A stretch of 64,000 nt of DNA, from assembly GCF_050269735.1 (NCBI RefSeq), contig NZ_JBNNIX010000002.1:434001-498000 (forward strand), given 5' to 3'. Each line of letters opens with the position of its first letter. Position 1 is the first letter of the stretch. Shown piece by piece: positions 1 to 8,141 of the stretch. The translations under genes were made by a program, and so were the position numbers. The notes under the pieces were generated by a model. That model was not told the origin of the DNA, made no database searches, and was given only the letters and a program-made list of their open reading frames with translations. The DNA is from Paenisporosarcina sp050269735 (GTDB lineage Bacteria; Bacillota; Bacilli; Bacillales_A; Planococcaceae).

Positions 1-762
1 GAGCAATGCAGTCAACATGATCGGTTCTTCTTTTTGACGCAACAAATCATGGTAGACTGACAATGCCGTTGTTGTATCTCCGCGCAGATACGCATTGAGC
101 AACTGGAAAGCATCCTGTTCCAATGTGCGCGTCATCAACAATTCCACGACATCTTTAGTGATTTCGGGTTCTTCCCCAATATAGGTTGCCATCTTATGTA
201 ATTCTGACTGAAGTTGGACTAAGTCCTGTCCTACCGTTTCAATCAATCGGGCTATGGCATCTGCCGTCATGCTTTTGTGTTCCTTCGAAACGATTGATTG
301 CACCCAGACGGTTAGATCATTTCCTTCCAATGGTTTCGCTTCCAGTAACAGAGCTTTATCCTTCATCAGTTTTGTCACTTTTTTACGCTCGTCCAATTTT
401 TCATAAGGAGCTATAAAAACTGTGATTGCTGTTTCAGATGGGTGCTGAACCCAATTTTCAAATGATTTTAAATCATGATCTATTTTTTCTTTTCCTTTTT
501 CTGTCGCTTTTAAAAATGAGGCATTTTTGGCGATAATTAATTTACGATCTGTAAAAAACGGGATGGTATCCGCTTCTTCTATTACATGCTGAACGGGCAC
601 TTCATCTAAATCAAAGACCAGGACATCCGTTTCCCCGGATTGATTAAGTGATTCTTTCAGACGACGGATCGTTTCGTCGAAAAAGTAATGCTCAGTGCCG
701 ACAAGCAAATAAATCGGGCTGAATTCACCGTGTTGAATTTTTTTCCAAATACTTGAGAACAT
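1..762 (-). CDS. holA: DNA polymerase III delta subunit, partial (3' end outside window)
   Basis: HolA is the clamp-loader delta subunit that opens the beta clamp during chromosome replication. Translating the minus strand from the ATG at 762 gives 254 open residues up to the window edge; the family is usually about 340 residues, so the C-terminal collar part is missing. The N-terminus contains the typical PIYLLVGTEHYFFDE segment and a later DAFQLLNAYLRGD segment of the delta fold. An AGGAGGTTCTTT stretch precedes the start. It diverges from yqzM, and the holA-yqzM-comEC order matches B. subtilis. Confidence 0.93.
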   Translation of the reverse strand, partial: MFSSIWKKIQHGEFSPIYLLVGTEHYFFDETIRRLKESLNQSGETDVLVFDLDEVPVQHVIEEADTIPFFTDRKLIIAKNASFLKATEKGKEKIDHDLKSFENWVQHPSETAITVFIAPYEKLDERKKVTKLMKDKALLLEAKPLEGNDLTVWVQSIVSKEHKSMTADAIARLIETVGQDLVQLQSELHKMATYIGEEPEITKDVVELLMTRTLEQDAFQLLNAYLRGDTTTALSVYHDLLRQKEEPIMLTALL

Positions 763-928
763 AAAGAACCTCCTCTGACACACCTTCCCTTTCATTATAC
801 ATGAAATTAAAAACCACAGGTGTTTGAACAAAATGTGTCATTCACTTGAAATCACTGAAAAAAACTTGTTGTTTATGGATTTTTCCGAAGCAATCACTTA
901 TAATTAATTTGAATTAGGAGGGGTAGCA

Positions 929-1063
929 ATGAACGAATTTGAAAAGAATGTCCAAACCAGACGTAACGATGTGGTTGACTCGGGTATTGGTTTCGTTGTA
1001 TCTTTTGTTTTCTTTGCAGCGATTTTCACCATTGCGACTGTAATTGACTTCATTACAAAATAA
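929..1063 (+). CDS. yqzM: YqzM family small membrane protein
   Basis: This 44-residue protein has a polar N-terminus (MNEFEKNVQTRRND) followed by one hydrophobic segment at about residues 18-41, ending FITK. Length, sequence style and position between comEC and holA match B. subtilis YqzM, whose function is unknown. AGGAGGGG lies at a normal distance before the ATG, and a TATAAT hexamer lies at 899-904 without a good -35 partner. A hairpin terminator shared with the convergent comEC follows. A single-pass membrane protein is the only prediction the sequence supports. Confidence 0.85.
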   Translation: MNEFEKNVQTRRNDVVDSGIGFVVSFVFFAAIFTIATVIDFITK

Positions 1064-1065
1064 GC

Positions 1066-1105
1066 AAGAAAAGAGACTTCTCATTTTGAAAGGTCTCTTT
1101 TTTTT
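1066..1105. terminator. bidirectional terminator between yqzM and comEC
   Basis: An AAAGAGAC / GTCTCTTT stem has A-rich and T-rich flanks on opposite sides, so it can stop transcripts from both directions. The comEC stop codon at 1081-1083 lies in the loop region. Confidence 0.75.
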
Positions 1106-3408
1106 ATGCTTTTTTCGTATGACGTTTGTACAGTCATTATTCGTTTATCATAGCGGACATGTATGGAGCCTACATCAGCAGTCGTTAGCGTTGGCAAATG
1201 AAAGTCCTTGAATCTCTCAACCACTTCACTACTTGGATGCCCATAACGGTTGTTTTGACCTGCTGAGAAAATGGTGAGTCTAGGTTGAAGCTTATCTAAA
1301 AATGCCTCGGAGCTCGATGTGTTACTGCCATGGTGCCCTGCTTTTAGTAACATGACAAATTGCAATTCTGCATAACTTTTCAGTAAATCCTCTTCTCCAT
1401 CTTGTTCTAAATCTCCCGTAAACAATGCTGTAAACAAGTCATGTTTTAAATAGAGGACGAGAGAATCATCATTGCCTTCGTACATAGTATCTTGTGGTGA
1501 TAAATAGGTGAATTGAGAATCACCAATTTGAAAACCATCCCCCGCCATTTTTTCTTTGACCGGAATATTTTTAGTCAATGCTGTTTGTAAAGCTTGTTGC
1601 AATGAATTTTCGGCAATAGCTCCAGGCGTTACATGTATTTCTCTTACATTCATTTCCTCCAGTATTTCTTCGGCCCCTTCAACGTGGTCACTATCCGCAT
1701 GTGTCCATATAAATGTATCAATCGTATGAATGCCCCGTCCTTTCAGAAAAGGCACAATAACTTCCCTTCCCATTTCAAAAGGGCTGCCAGAATGTTTCCA
1801 AGCAGCTTGATCAAACCGCAATAATCCTCCTGAATCAATCAAAATGGTTCCTTGACGGTGCGGGAGCTCAATTAGTGTTGCATCTCCTTGACCAACGTTC
1901 AGGAACGTTACTTCGATTGCAGAGTCGAAATAAAGTGAACCCTGTATGATGATAACCGGTAAACCTAATGTCAACGCGAGACGTTTAAAAGAGTATTGAA
2001 GCTCAAGAACAAAAAATGTACCAAATACACCTGTAAATGCAAGTACCATTTGCCAGTTTGATAATTTGCCGGGATTCCACAACTGATGAGGCAAGGAAGC
2101 CAGTTTCAGAATGAAGGTGGTGAGAGCCATTCTTAAAGGTTCATATAGGATGAATAGGAAATCTGCTAAAGACGGGAGGATGAACGTAAATAGAAATAGC
2201 ACTAGATTAATAGGTAAAATAATGACGGAAAAGAGCGGTACAAACAGAAGATTAACCACAAAAGAGGAAAGAGATATTTCATAAAAGTGATAAAGAAGAA
2301 TCGGTGCAACCCCGATCTGACAAAGAAATGTAATCCAGAAAGATTGCTTGAACACTGTCGATTGAACTTGTATAAAAGGTGAAGAAAATAGCAATACAGC
2401 GGCTGCCACATACGACAATTGAAAGCCAACTTGAAGCAACACTCCTGGCTGCAAATAAATATATAGAAGTAAACTGATGGCAAAAGCGTCCTGTATTGCC
2501 AAGCGCATATGAAACTGTCTTGAGAGTAATAGTATTTCTACCACCCCCACCGCCCGCCACACAGATGGAGCTCCCCCTACTAAACTAGCATAGACTGGCA
2601 AACAGATCAGCAAACACCACACAGCGACTTCTTTTCGGATTGACAGTCTCAGAAGCGATTGGTAAAAAATAAAGGTCAGGAATGCCACATGCAGTCCTGA
2701 AATAGCAAATAAATGTGTGATACCAAGTATTTGATAGGCTCGGCTTTGTTGTGGGTCCACATCATCTCTCGAACCAAGTAAAAGCGCCTTGGTTTCTGCT
2801 TGAAGTGAAAGTGGAAAATGAAGTTCAATATGCTTTTCCATTTGAAACCGCTGCTGGGCAATCCAACCGGCTACTCCTTCCGGCTGTGAGACTTGTTTCA
2901 TTGAGATGATCGACAACATTCCTTCAGCCCCATGGCTTATTAAATAGGTGTGCATATCGAAACCATATTCATGAGCAGGCAACGGCAATTCGGTTTCTTG
3001 ACCCTTCATCAAGAAAGCTGCACCTGTCAAAGACTGATTCAGAAAAGAGACCTTCTCTTTTTCAGATTCAAAAGAGTAGGTCAAATACCACTTTTCTTTA
3101 TGCTGATTGACAGCAAATCCTCTTAATTTTGAGCCATTGATTGTATAAGTCGAAGTCCAGGTAAAAATATCTTCGTGAGCAATCTCATCTGGTTTGATCG
3201 ACATCTTGTCTTGTGCATGCATAAAGAAAAAAACGGCTACAGCTACATAGCTTAATAAAAAAAATATCGTAAATCGATTACGGACAAATAATAAAATAAG
3301 TGGTGCATGTATTAAAAGTAGTTGGGTGTAGCCAAAAGCCGCGATTGTTGAAACAATGGCTGAGAAGGCTAAATAAATTAAACGTTGTTGCCAATGGTTT
3401 TGCCAAAT
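1081..3408 (-). CDS. comEC: ComEC/Rec2 competence DNA-uptake channel, probable ATT start
   Basis: ComEC is the integral membrane channel that carries transforming single-stranded DNA into the cytoplasm. Visible parts are a soluble N-terminal domain, a multi-helix Competence domain with the ITHLFAISGLHVAF signature, and a C-terminal metallo-beta-lactamase-like domain (LNVGQGDATLIE, THADSDHVEG, AGHHGSN). The first ATG, at 3222, would give 713 residues and remove two hydrophobic helices that remain open upstream. The frame is open to 3411 with no ATG, GTG or TTG. An ATT at 3408 has AGGTGA seven bases upstream and gives 775 residues, close to the usual ComEC length. It would overlap comEB by 31 bases. 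The product is certain; the ATT start is inferred. Confidence 0.85.
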   Translation of the reverse strand: MWQNHWQQRLIYLAFSAIVSTIAAFGYTQLLLIHAPLILLFVRNRFTIFFLLSYVAVAVFFFMHAQDKMSIKPDEIAHEDIFTWTSTYTINGSKLRGFAVNQHKEKWYLTYSFESEKEKVSFLNQSLTGAAFLMKGQETELPLPAHEYGFDMHTYLISHGAEGMLSIISMKQVSQPEGVAGWIAQQRFQMEKHIELHFPLSLQAETKALLLGSRDDVDPQQSRAYQILGITHLFAISGLHVAFLTFIFYQSLLRLSIRKEVAVWCLLICLPVYASLVGGAPSVWRAVGVVEILLLSRQFHMRLAIQDAFAISLLLYIYLQPGVLLQVGFQLSYVAAAVLLFSSPFIQVQSTVFKQSFWITFLCQIGVAPILLYHFYEISLSSFVVNLLFVPLFSVIILPINLVLFLFTFILPSLADFLFILYEPLRMALTTFILKLASLPHQLWNPGKLSNWQMVLAFTGVFGTFFVLELQYSFKRLALTLGLPVIIIQGSLYFDSAIEVTFLNVGQGDATLIELPHRQGTILIDSGGLLRFDQAAWKHSGSPFEMGREVIVPFLKGRGIHTIDTFIWTHADSDHVEGAEEILEEMNVREIHVTPGAIAENSLQQALQTALTKNIPVKEKMAGDGFQIGDSQFTYLSPQDTMYEGNDDSLVLYLKHDLFTALFTGDLEQDGEEDLLKSYAELQFVMLLKAGHHGSNTSSSEAFLDKLQPRLTIFSAGQNNRYGHPSSEVVERFKDFHLPTLTTADVGSIHVRYDKRIMTVQTSYEKSIKKRDLSK

Positions 3409-3959
3409 AACTCATTCACCTGCGCTTCGTATGAAGCCAGTTCTTCTGCAGAAACACCATTTTCCCTTAATTTTTGAAGCATATCCAAATACAGTGTGAT
3501 TTTCTGGTCGCTTAAGAAATCGATTTTTCGCTCATCAAATGGCACATGCACAACTTCCACATTTGCCTGGGCAAGTAATTGAATCGCATATTCATTGTTT
3601 TTATAATCTTTCGCGTAATATAAACGTCGAATTCCTGATTGAATAATTGATTTTGTACATGGAAGGCATGGAAAATGAGTCACATATAAATCAGCTTCAT
3701 TTGTCGAAATGCCGTATTTTGAACATTGGAGCAAGGCGTTCATTTCCGCATGAATCGTACGGACACAATGGTGATCCACAACATAACAACCCTGATCGAT
3801 ACAATGATCGCCACCTGAAATGGAACCATTATAACCGCCTGCCATGATTCGTTTATCCCGAACGATGGTCGCCCCTACCGCCAGTCTTGTACATGTGCTT
3901 CTAAGTGCTAGTAAATGGCTTTGTGCCATAAAGAATTGGTCCCATGTTATTCGCTCCAT
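3378..3959 (-). CDS. comEB: ComEB, dCMP deaminase-like protein
   Basis: This 193-residue member of the cytidine/deoxycytidylate deaminase family is encoded in the comE operon. The zinc site is complete: H70-A-E72 in a HAEMNALL motif and C98/C101 in PCLPC, so deaminase activity (dCMP to dUMP) is plausible. In B. subtilis ComEB is linked to polar localisation of competence proteins, and catalysis is not needed for uptake; that is family knowledge. GGGGGCG precedes the ATG. The 3' end overlaps the proposed comEC start region and supplies its ribosome binding site, which suggests translational coupling. Confidence 0.92.
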   Translation of the reverse strand: MERITWDQFFMAQSHLLALRSTCTRLAVGATIVRDKRIMAGGYNGSISGGDHCIDQGCYVVDHHCVRTIHAEMNALLQCSKYGISTNEADLYVTHFPCLPCTKSIIQSGIRRLYYAKDYKNNEYAIQLLAQANVEVVHVPFDERKIDFLSDQKITLYLDMLQKLRENGVSAEELASYEAQVNELFGKTIGNNV

Positions 3960-4032
3960 AAAAACGCCCCCTGATTATAAACTCATATCTAGTTTAGTAG
4001 GAACACGTTTCAAACGTCAATTGTATACGATT

Positions 4033-4662
4033 TTATTTAATCGAAATGAAATCTTTCAGGCTAGCGAATGTCGAATCACCGATTCCAGAAACTTCCTTCA
4101 GTTCTTCAATCGTTTTAAAAAGCCCTTTTTCTTCTCTGTAGGAAAGTATGGCCTTCGCCTTTGAAGGACCAATCCCAGGAAGTGTCATTAAGGTCGTTTC
4201 ATCTGCAGAATTGATGTTGATAATCGTCGATTTTGTTGAAGATGAATCTGGCGTGGACGGAATCGTAATTGGTACTTCCGTTTCTCCGATCAAAGGGACA
4301 TAAATGACCATTTCATCTATTAATTTCGCAGCTAGATTTAAAGCTTTTTCTTCAGCGGATGGCAAAATACCGCCAGCAAGTTGAATAGCATCCCGTACAC
4401 GACTTCCTTCAGGCAAAGTATAAACGCCTGGTACAAGGACTTGTCCTTTGATATCGACCACAACCACTTCAGTCATTTTTTTGTCAGGTTCATCTGTTTC
4501 ATTGTGTTCTTCAGTTGGAATTGGTTTTATGTTGGGGGTTTGAATAGTGTCGAGCGTATTGGCAAGTGGGGGTGCCGGCTCGTTTGAAAATGGTTTAAAC
4601 AATAAGACAAATAAAATGGTTCCTATAACTGCTAACGCAACTTTATTTGTATGTTTTTTCAT
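4033..4662 (-). CDS. comEA: ComEA competence DNA receptor
   Basis: ComEA is a membrane-anchored protein that binds incoming double-stranded DNA. The 209 residues show one N-terminal membrane segment (about 8-24), an acidic/proline linker, a SLBB domain (about 66-120, with VVDIKGQVLVPGVY), a Ser/Thr linker and a C-terminal helix-hairpin-helix pair (about 148-209, with INSADETTLMTLPGIGPSKA). The ATG lacks a clear Shine-Dalgarno sequence, so the start is slightly uncertain. The divergent comER found next to comEA in B. subtilis is absent here: only 119 bases separate comEA from yqeM. Confidence 0.93.
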   Translation of the reverse strand: MKKHTNKVALAVIGTILFVLLFKPFSNEPAPPLANTLDTIQTPNIKPIPTEEHNETDEPDKKMTEVVVVDIKGQVLVPGVYTLPEGSRVRDAIQLAGGILPSAEEKALNLAAKLIDEMVIYVPLIGETEVPITIPSTPDSSSTKSTIININSADETTLMTLPGIGPSKAKAILSYREEKGLFKTIEELKEVSGIGDSTFASLKDFISIK

Positions 4663-4700
4663 CCATGTGGGAATCAGATTGGGTCATCCTTTCCTACAGG

Positions 4701-4743
4701 GAGCAATTCTTATGGAGTTATCCATACTATAAACGAATTGCTC
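4701..4743. repeat. inverted repeat in the comEA upstream region
   Basis: Perfect 9-bp arms GAGCAATTC and GAATTGCTC are separated by 25 bases that hold a smaller TATGGA/TCCATA pair. No T-run follows on either strand, so it does not look like a terminator. It lies in the only possible promoter region of the comE operon and could be a regulatory site or an mRNA leader hairpin. Confidence 0.45.
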
Positions 4744-4781
4744 ATTATTGGAAAGTTTTATGTGAATCGGAGTCGAAAATA

Positions 4782-5519
4782 TTATTTAATTGCATGGAAA
4801 AAAATTCGTTCACTGTTTTCTTCAGGCGACTGATTCGTCCAGTCTGCAGAAATTTCTATGTTTGAGAATCCTGTTTGCTGTAAGAATGACAAATAATCGC
4901 TTATTGCAAACGACCGTTGATAATGACTTTCTTCGAACCGGTCATATGAGTCACTTTTATTTCGCATAAAGAATGTTAAATCATGATAAACAGAGTGAGG
5001 TTGCTCGCCTGGCTCTGTGTGCCATATATAGGCAACATTTTCATCTTCATATGTAAATGGACCATCCAAAAATAATTCATCCATTTTATAAACAGAATGT
5101 ACATCAAAGAATAGTTGTCCACCAACTGCAAGTGATTCATAAATGCCTTTAAACGTTTGCAAAACCTGCTCCTCATCCTCAAGGTAATTCAACGAATCTA
5201 TCGATAGAACAGCTACATCGATTTCCTCGAACCCGTCCAAATCCGTCATGGAGACATGGAACAATGGAATAGCAAGACCTTGTTTTTGAAAACGGTCAAC
5301 TGCAATCGCAAGCATTTCCTCGGACAAATCGACTGCTTGAACAAGAAAACCCTGTTCTGCAAATTTCGCAGACAGGACTCCGGTTCCACAACCAATATCT
5401 AATAAAGATTTCCCATTCACATTTTCAACACTTGAAACAACCTTATCAACATATTTGTCATAAGGAATATCGGTCATTAAGGCATCATAAATGTGTGCAA
5501 ATTCTTTATAACTAGACAT
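4782..5519 (-). CDS. yqeM: YqeM class I SAM-dependent methyltransferase
   Basis: The 245 residues form a Rossmann-type methyltransferase with a clear SAM-binding motif (LLDIGCGTGVLS, about 39-50) and an acidic residue ending strand 2 (VQAVDLSEEML). The substrate is not known; the gene is always found at the end of the yqeG-rsfS operon in Bacilli. The ATG at 5519 gives a TAATG overlap with the rsfS stop, so translation is probably coupled. A longer in-frame ATG at 5561 lies inside rsfS and is unlikely. Confidence 0.88.
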   Translation of the reverse strand: MSSYKEFAHIYDALMTDIPYDKYVDKVVSSVENVNGKSLLDIGCGTGVLSAKFAEQGFLVQAVDLSEEMLAIAVDRFQKQGLAIPLFHVSMTDLDGFEEIDVAVLSIDSLNYLEDEEQVLQTFKGIYESLAVGGQLFFDVHSVYKMDELFLDGPFTYEDENVAYIWHTEPGEQPHSVYHDLTFFMRNKSDSYDRFEESHYQRSFAISDYLSFLQQTGFSNIEISADWTNQSPEENSERIFFHAIK

Positions 5520-5869
5520 TACGCTTCTAAGTCTACAGAGATGATTGGTGCATCTCCCCATAAGCGTTCCAAGTTATAAAATGCGCGTTCATCTTTATGG
5601 AATACATGTGCAACTACGTCGCCCATATCCACTAATACCCAACGAGCTGCGTCAAAGCCTTCTAATCGTTTCACATCAAAACCTGATTTGCCTGCTTGAT
5701 CTGCCATTTCTCTTGCAATTGCTTGCACTTGACGGTCAGAATTTGCGTGACAAATAATAAAATAATCGGCCAGCAAAGATACACCTTTCATATTCAATAC
5801 GACGATATCTTCTGCACGTTTGTCATCTGCTGCTTTATAAGCAACCTCTAATAATGTTGGAACTGTCAT
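5519..5869 (-). CDS. rsfS: Ribosomal silencing factor RsfS
   Basis: RsfS (DUF143, YqeL) binds ribosomal protein L14 and blocks 30S-50S joining when nutrients are low. The 116-residue length is typical, and the family segments DIVVLNMKGVSLLADYFIIC and GDVVAHVFHKDERAFYNLE-like ending are present. It lies directly after yqeK, with one base between the two frames, and overlaps yqeM by one base, inside a tightly packed operon of ribosome-associated genes. Confidence 0.94.
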   Translation of the reverse strand: MTVPTLLEVAYKAADDKRAEDIVVLNMKGVSLLADYFIICHANSDRQVQAIAREMADQAGKSGFDVKRLEGFDAARWVLVDMGDVVAHVFHKDERAFYNLERLWGDAPIISVDLEA

Positions 5870-6439
5870 TCAGTCATTTTCCTTTCGTGTAACCAAATCA
5901 TTATAGCAATGAATGGAATCCGGATATACCGGTTGATTTTTTTGCATTAAAAATTGTATCGAACGTTGAACACAAGCTTTCATTAGCTCATTTAATCCTT
6001 GTTCATCCTGTTGTCTTAATTCATCGACTCCAGGGAAATTTCGATTCGGTTCTATCATATCTGCACAATAAAGTATTTTTTCAAGTTTTGTCATGTTTGC
6101 TCTTCCAGTCGTATGGTAGCAAATCGCATTTAAAACATCTTGATTTGACACACCAAATTCCTGTTGAGCGACGTATGCGCCGACTGGAGCATGCCACAAT
6201 TCATGATGAAAATTTAAAAGGGTCGGATCCATCTGTTGTTCGACAATGGTTTGTTTCATCCATTCCCTATCTGCAAATTTCACGACATCATGTAAAATAG
6301 CCGCAAGTTCAGCATCTTGTTCAGATACGTCATATACTTTCGCCAATCGAATGGCGGTTTCCATTACTCCTAAAGTATGCACAACTCGTTTCTCAGGCAT
6401 CCGTGTACGTATAGCATTAATCAAATCATCTCTATTCAT
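5870..6439 (-). CDS. yqeK: YqeK, HD-domain Ap4A hydrolase (bis(5'-nucleosyl)-tetraphosphatase, symmetrical)
   Basis: The 189 residues carry the HD metal-binding set of the YqeK family: H21, the H50-D51 pair in AAILHDVVKFA, the LWHAPVGA and CYHTTGR histidines, and D in LYCADMIEP. Characterised YqeK proteins split Ap4A into two ADP. The ATG at 6439 follows TCAGGAG and overlaps the nadD stop by eight bases. A longer in-frame start at 6544 inside nadD adds a Cys-rich, non-conserved stretch and is rejected. Confidence 0.93.
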   Translation of the reverse strand: MNRDDLINAIRTRMPEKRVVHTLGVMETAIRLAKVYDVSEQDAELAAILHDVVKFADREWMKQTIVEQQMDPTLLNFHHELWHAPVGAYVAQQEFGVSNQDVLNAICYHTTGRANMTKLEKILYCADMIEPNRNFPGVDELRQQDEQGLNELMKACVQRSIQFLMQKNQPVYPDSIHCYNDLVTRKEND

Positions 6440-6998
6440 ACAATTTCTCCTGACGAATATAAGTTTGTACATTCTCTGGCAGTAACAATGATACATCTTT
6501 TCCTTCTTTGAACCGATTGCGCAGCGTGGTAGAGGACAAATCAATTAACGGTGCATCGATTAATGTCACAGGATAATCAGAACGTTCATCATATCCTGGA
6601 CGTCGAACACCGATCAATTGGACTTCTTCGACCAGTTCATCAATCTTATACCATTTGTCCAAAGAAGAAATCATATCGGCACCAATCAAAAAACTGAAAT
6701 GTGTTTGCGGTTCGTGGGATTTCAGTTCATTCATCGTATCAAACGTATACGATAAACCTCCTCTTTCAATCTCAATCGGTTCCACTTGAAAATATGAAAA
6801 TGGCTCGGTAGCAAGCTTCAACATCTGCAGTCTTTGCTCACCACTTGCCAGTTGCGATGTTTCTTTATGAGGTGGCTTCGCATTCGGCATGAATCGAAGT
6901 TCATCGAAATCCAGTGCATGAAACACTTCATTTGCCATGATTAAATGTCCAATATGTGGAGGATTGAAAGTCCCGCCAAAAATGCACACCTTTTTCAT
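6432..6998 (-). CDS. nadD: Nicotinate-nucleotide adenylyltransferase
   Basis: NadD joins nicotinate mononucleotide and ATP to form deamido-NAD in NAD synthesis. The 188-residue protein starts with the nucleotidyltransferase signature GGTFNPPHIGHL (residues 8-19) and has the C-terminal LSSTTLRNR motif that contacts phosphate. The length is normal. It lies two bases after yhbY and overlaps yqeK, consistent with one operon (yqeG to yqeM). Confidence 0.96.
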   Translation of the reverse strand: MKKVCIFGGTFNPPHIGHLIMANEVFHALDFDELRFMPNAKPPHKETSQLASGEQRLQMLKLATEPFSYFQVEPIEIERGGLSYTFDTMNELKSHEPQTHFSFLIGADMISSLDKWYKIDELVEEVQLIGVRRPGYDERSDYPVTLIDAPLIDLSSTTLRNRFKEGKDVSLLLPENVQTYIRQEKLYE

Positions 6999-7000
6999 CG

Positions 7001-7300
7001 TTAGCCTCTTGTCGGCAATTCGATTTTTTTGTTGTTTTTAGAAGCTTTGTATAAAACGACCGTCAAGCCGATTAATTGAACAAGTTCCGCTTTTGTTCCT
7101 TTTGCCAAAGCTTGCGCCACTTCTTGCTTATCGTCTTCACAGTTTTGCAAAATGCTGATTTTAATCAATTCACGAACTTCTAAAGCCTCTTGAATTTGTT
7201 TAAGCATATGTTCATTTACTCCGCCTTTTCCAACTTGGAAAATAGGTGATAAATGATGTGCTTGACTACGTAAAAAACGTTTTTGTTTACCTGTTAACAT
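7001..7300 (-). CDS. yhbY: YhbY family RNA-binding protein (CRM domain)
   Basis: This 99-residue single CRM-domain protein (YqeI in B. subtilis) is associated with the large ribosomal subunit in other bacteria. The GKQKRFLRSQAHHL start and the PIFQVGKGGVNE loop, which carries the conserved GxxG-type RNA-binding motif, are visible. GGAGGTCCAC precedes the ATG, which lies inside the last 14 bases of aroE, so the two are probably translationally coupled. Confidence 0.92.
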   Translation of the reverse strand: MLTGKQKRFLRSQAHHLSPIFQVGKGGVNEHMLKQIQEALEVRELIKISILQNCEDDKQEVAQALAKGTKAELVQLIGLTVVLYKASKNNKKIELPTRG

Positions 7301-8129
7301 GTGGACCTCCTAGTGTTTGTTCGACTTGCTCTATCGTTTGTTTCGTATCAGGTTTGCGATTTGTCCACTTTTGAAATGAGAATGCTCCTTGATGTACAAA
7401 CATCCCAACGCCATTTAAACAACGTGCTCCTCGATCTTTTGCTTCCGCCAAAAAAGGCGTCAATAATGGATTATACACAATATCCGCAACAATTGCTGAA
7501 GATGTTACATTTTCAAGCGACATTGGCATGTCGACATCAGATGTTTTCATCCCTGCAGGCGTTGTTTGGATAATGATTTGAAACAGTGCAAGTTGTGATT
7601 CAGCCTGTGAAAGTGACAACGCACGATCACCTTCTATATCGTCAATTAATCGTTTGGCAGAATCGATTGTACGGTTGGCACAAGAAATGTGTTTATATCC
7701 TTGACTTTTCAGAGCGAATGCAATCCCTCTTGCTGCACCACCGGCACCAATAATTAAAATTGGCAGCTCTTTCAGATTTGTCCCCATCGCCTCTTCTAGC
7801 GAATTGACAAAACCGATGCCATCAGTGTTATAACCTGTAAGGGAACCATCCTCTTCCACTACGACCGTATTGACAGCCCCCATCAAGGTAGCTGTCGAAT
7901 CCATGCGATCCAGTAGAGGGATAATGGTTTCTTTATGTGGAATGGTTACATTCCAACCGCTCGCCCCTAAACATTTAAGTGACTGGACAGCATTCACGAG
8001 CCTGTCTCTTTTTACATGCAACGGAATATACGTGGCATCGATTGATAAATCGGCAAACCACTTGCTGTGCATGCTTGGTGACATCGAATGGGAAATGGGA
8101 TCCCCAATGACTGCATACCATTTTTTCAT
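7287..8129 (-). CDS. aroE: Shikimate dehydrogenase (NADP)
   Basis: AroE reduces 3-dehydroshikimate to shikimate in aromatic amino-acid synthesis. The 280 residues contain the shikimate-binding SHSMSPSMH segment (about 13-21), the catalytic lysine K66 in TIPHKE, the NTDGIGF motif with the catalytic aspartate, and the GAGGAARGIAFAL nucleotide-binding loop. It sits between yqeH and yhbY as in B. subtilis. Confidence 0.96.
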   Translation of the reverse strand: MKKWYAVIGDPISHSMSPSMHSKWFADLSIDATYIPLHVKRDRLVNAVQSLKCLGASGWNVTIPHKETIIPLLDRMDSTATLMGAVNTVVVEEDGSLTGYNTDGIGFVNSLEEAMGTNLKELPILIIGAGGAARGIAFALKSQGYKHISCANRTIDSAKRLIDDIEGDRALSLSQAESQLALFQIIIQTTPAGMKTSDVDMPMSLENVTSSAIVADIVYNPLLTPFLAEAKDRGARCLNGVGMFVHQGAFSFQKWTNRKPDTKQTIEQVEQTLGGPHVNR

Positions 8130-8141
8130 TTCAGCCGCCCC

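Noticed and set aside
3844..4164. 106-codon plus-strand frame across comEB and comEA
   Set aside because: It is antisense to two clear genes of the comE operon and has no domain, start signal or terminator.
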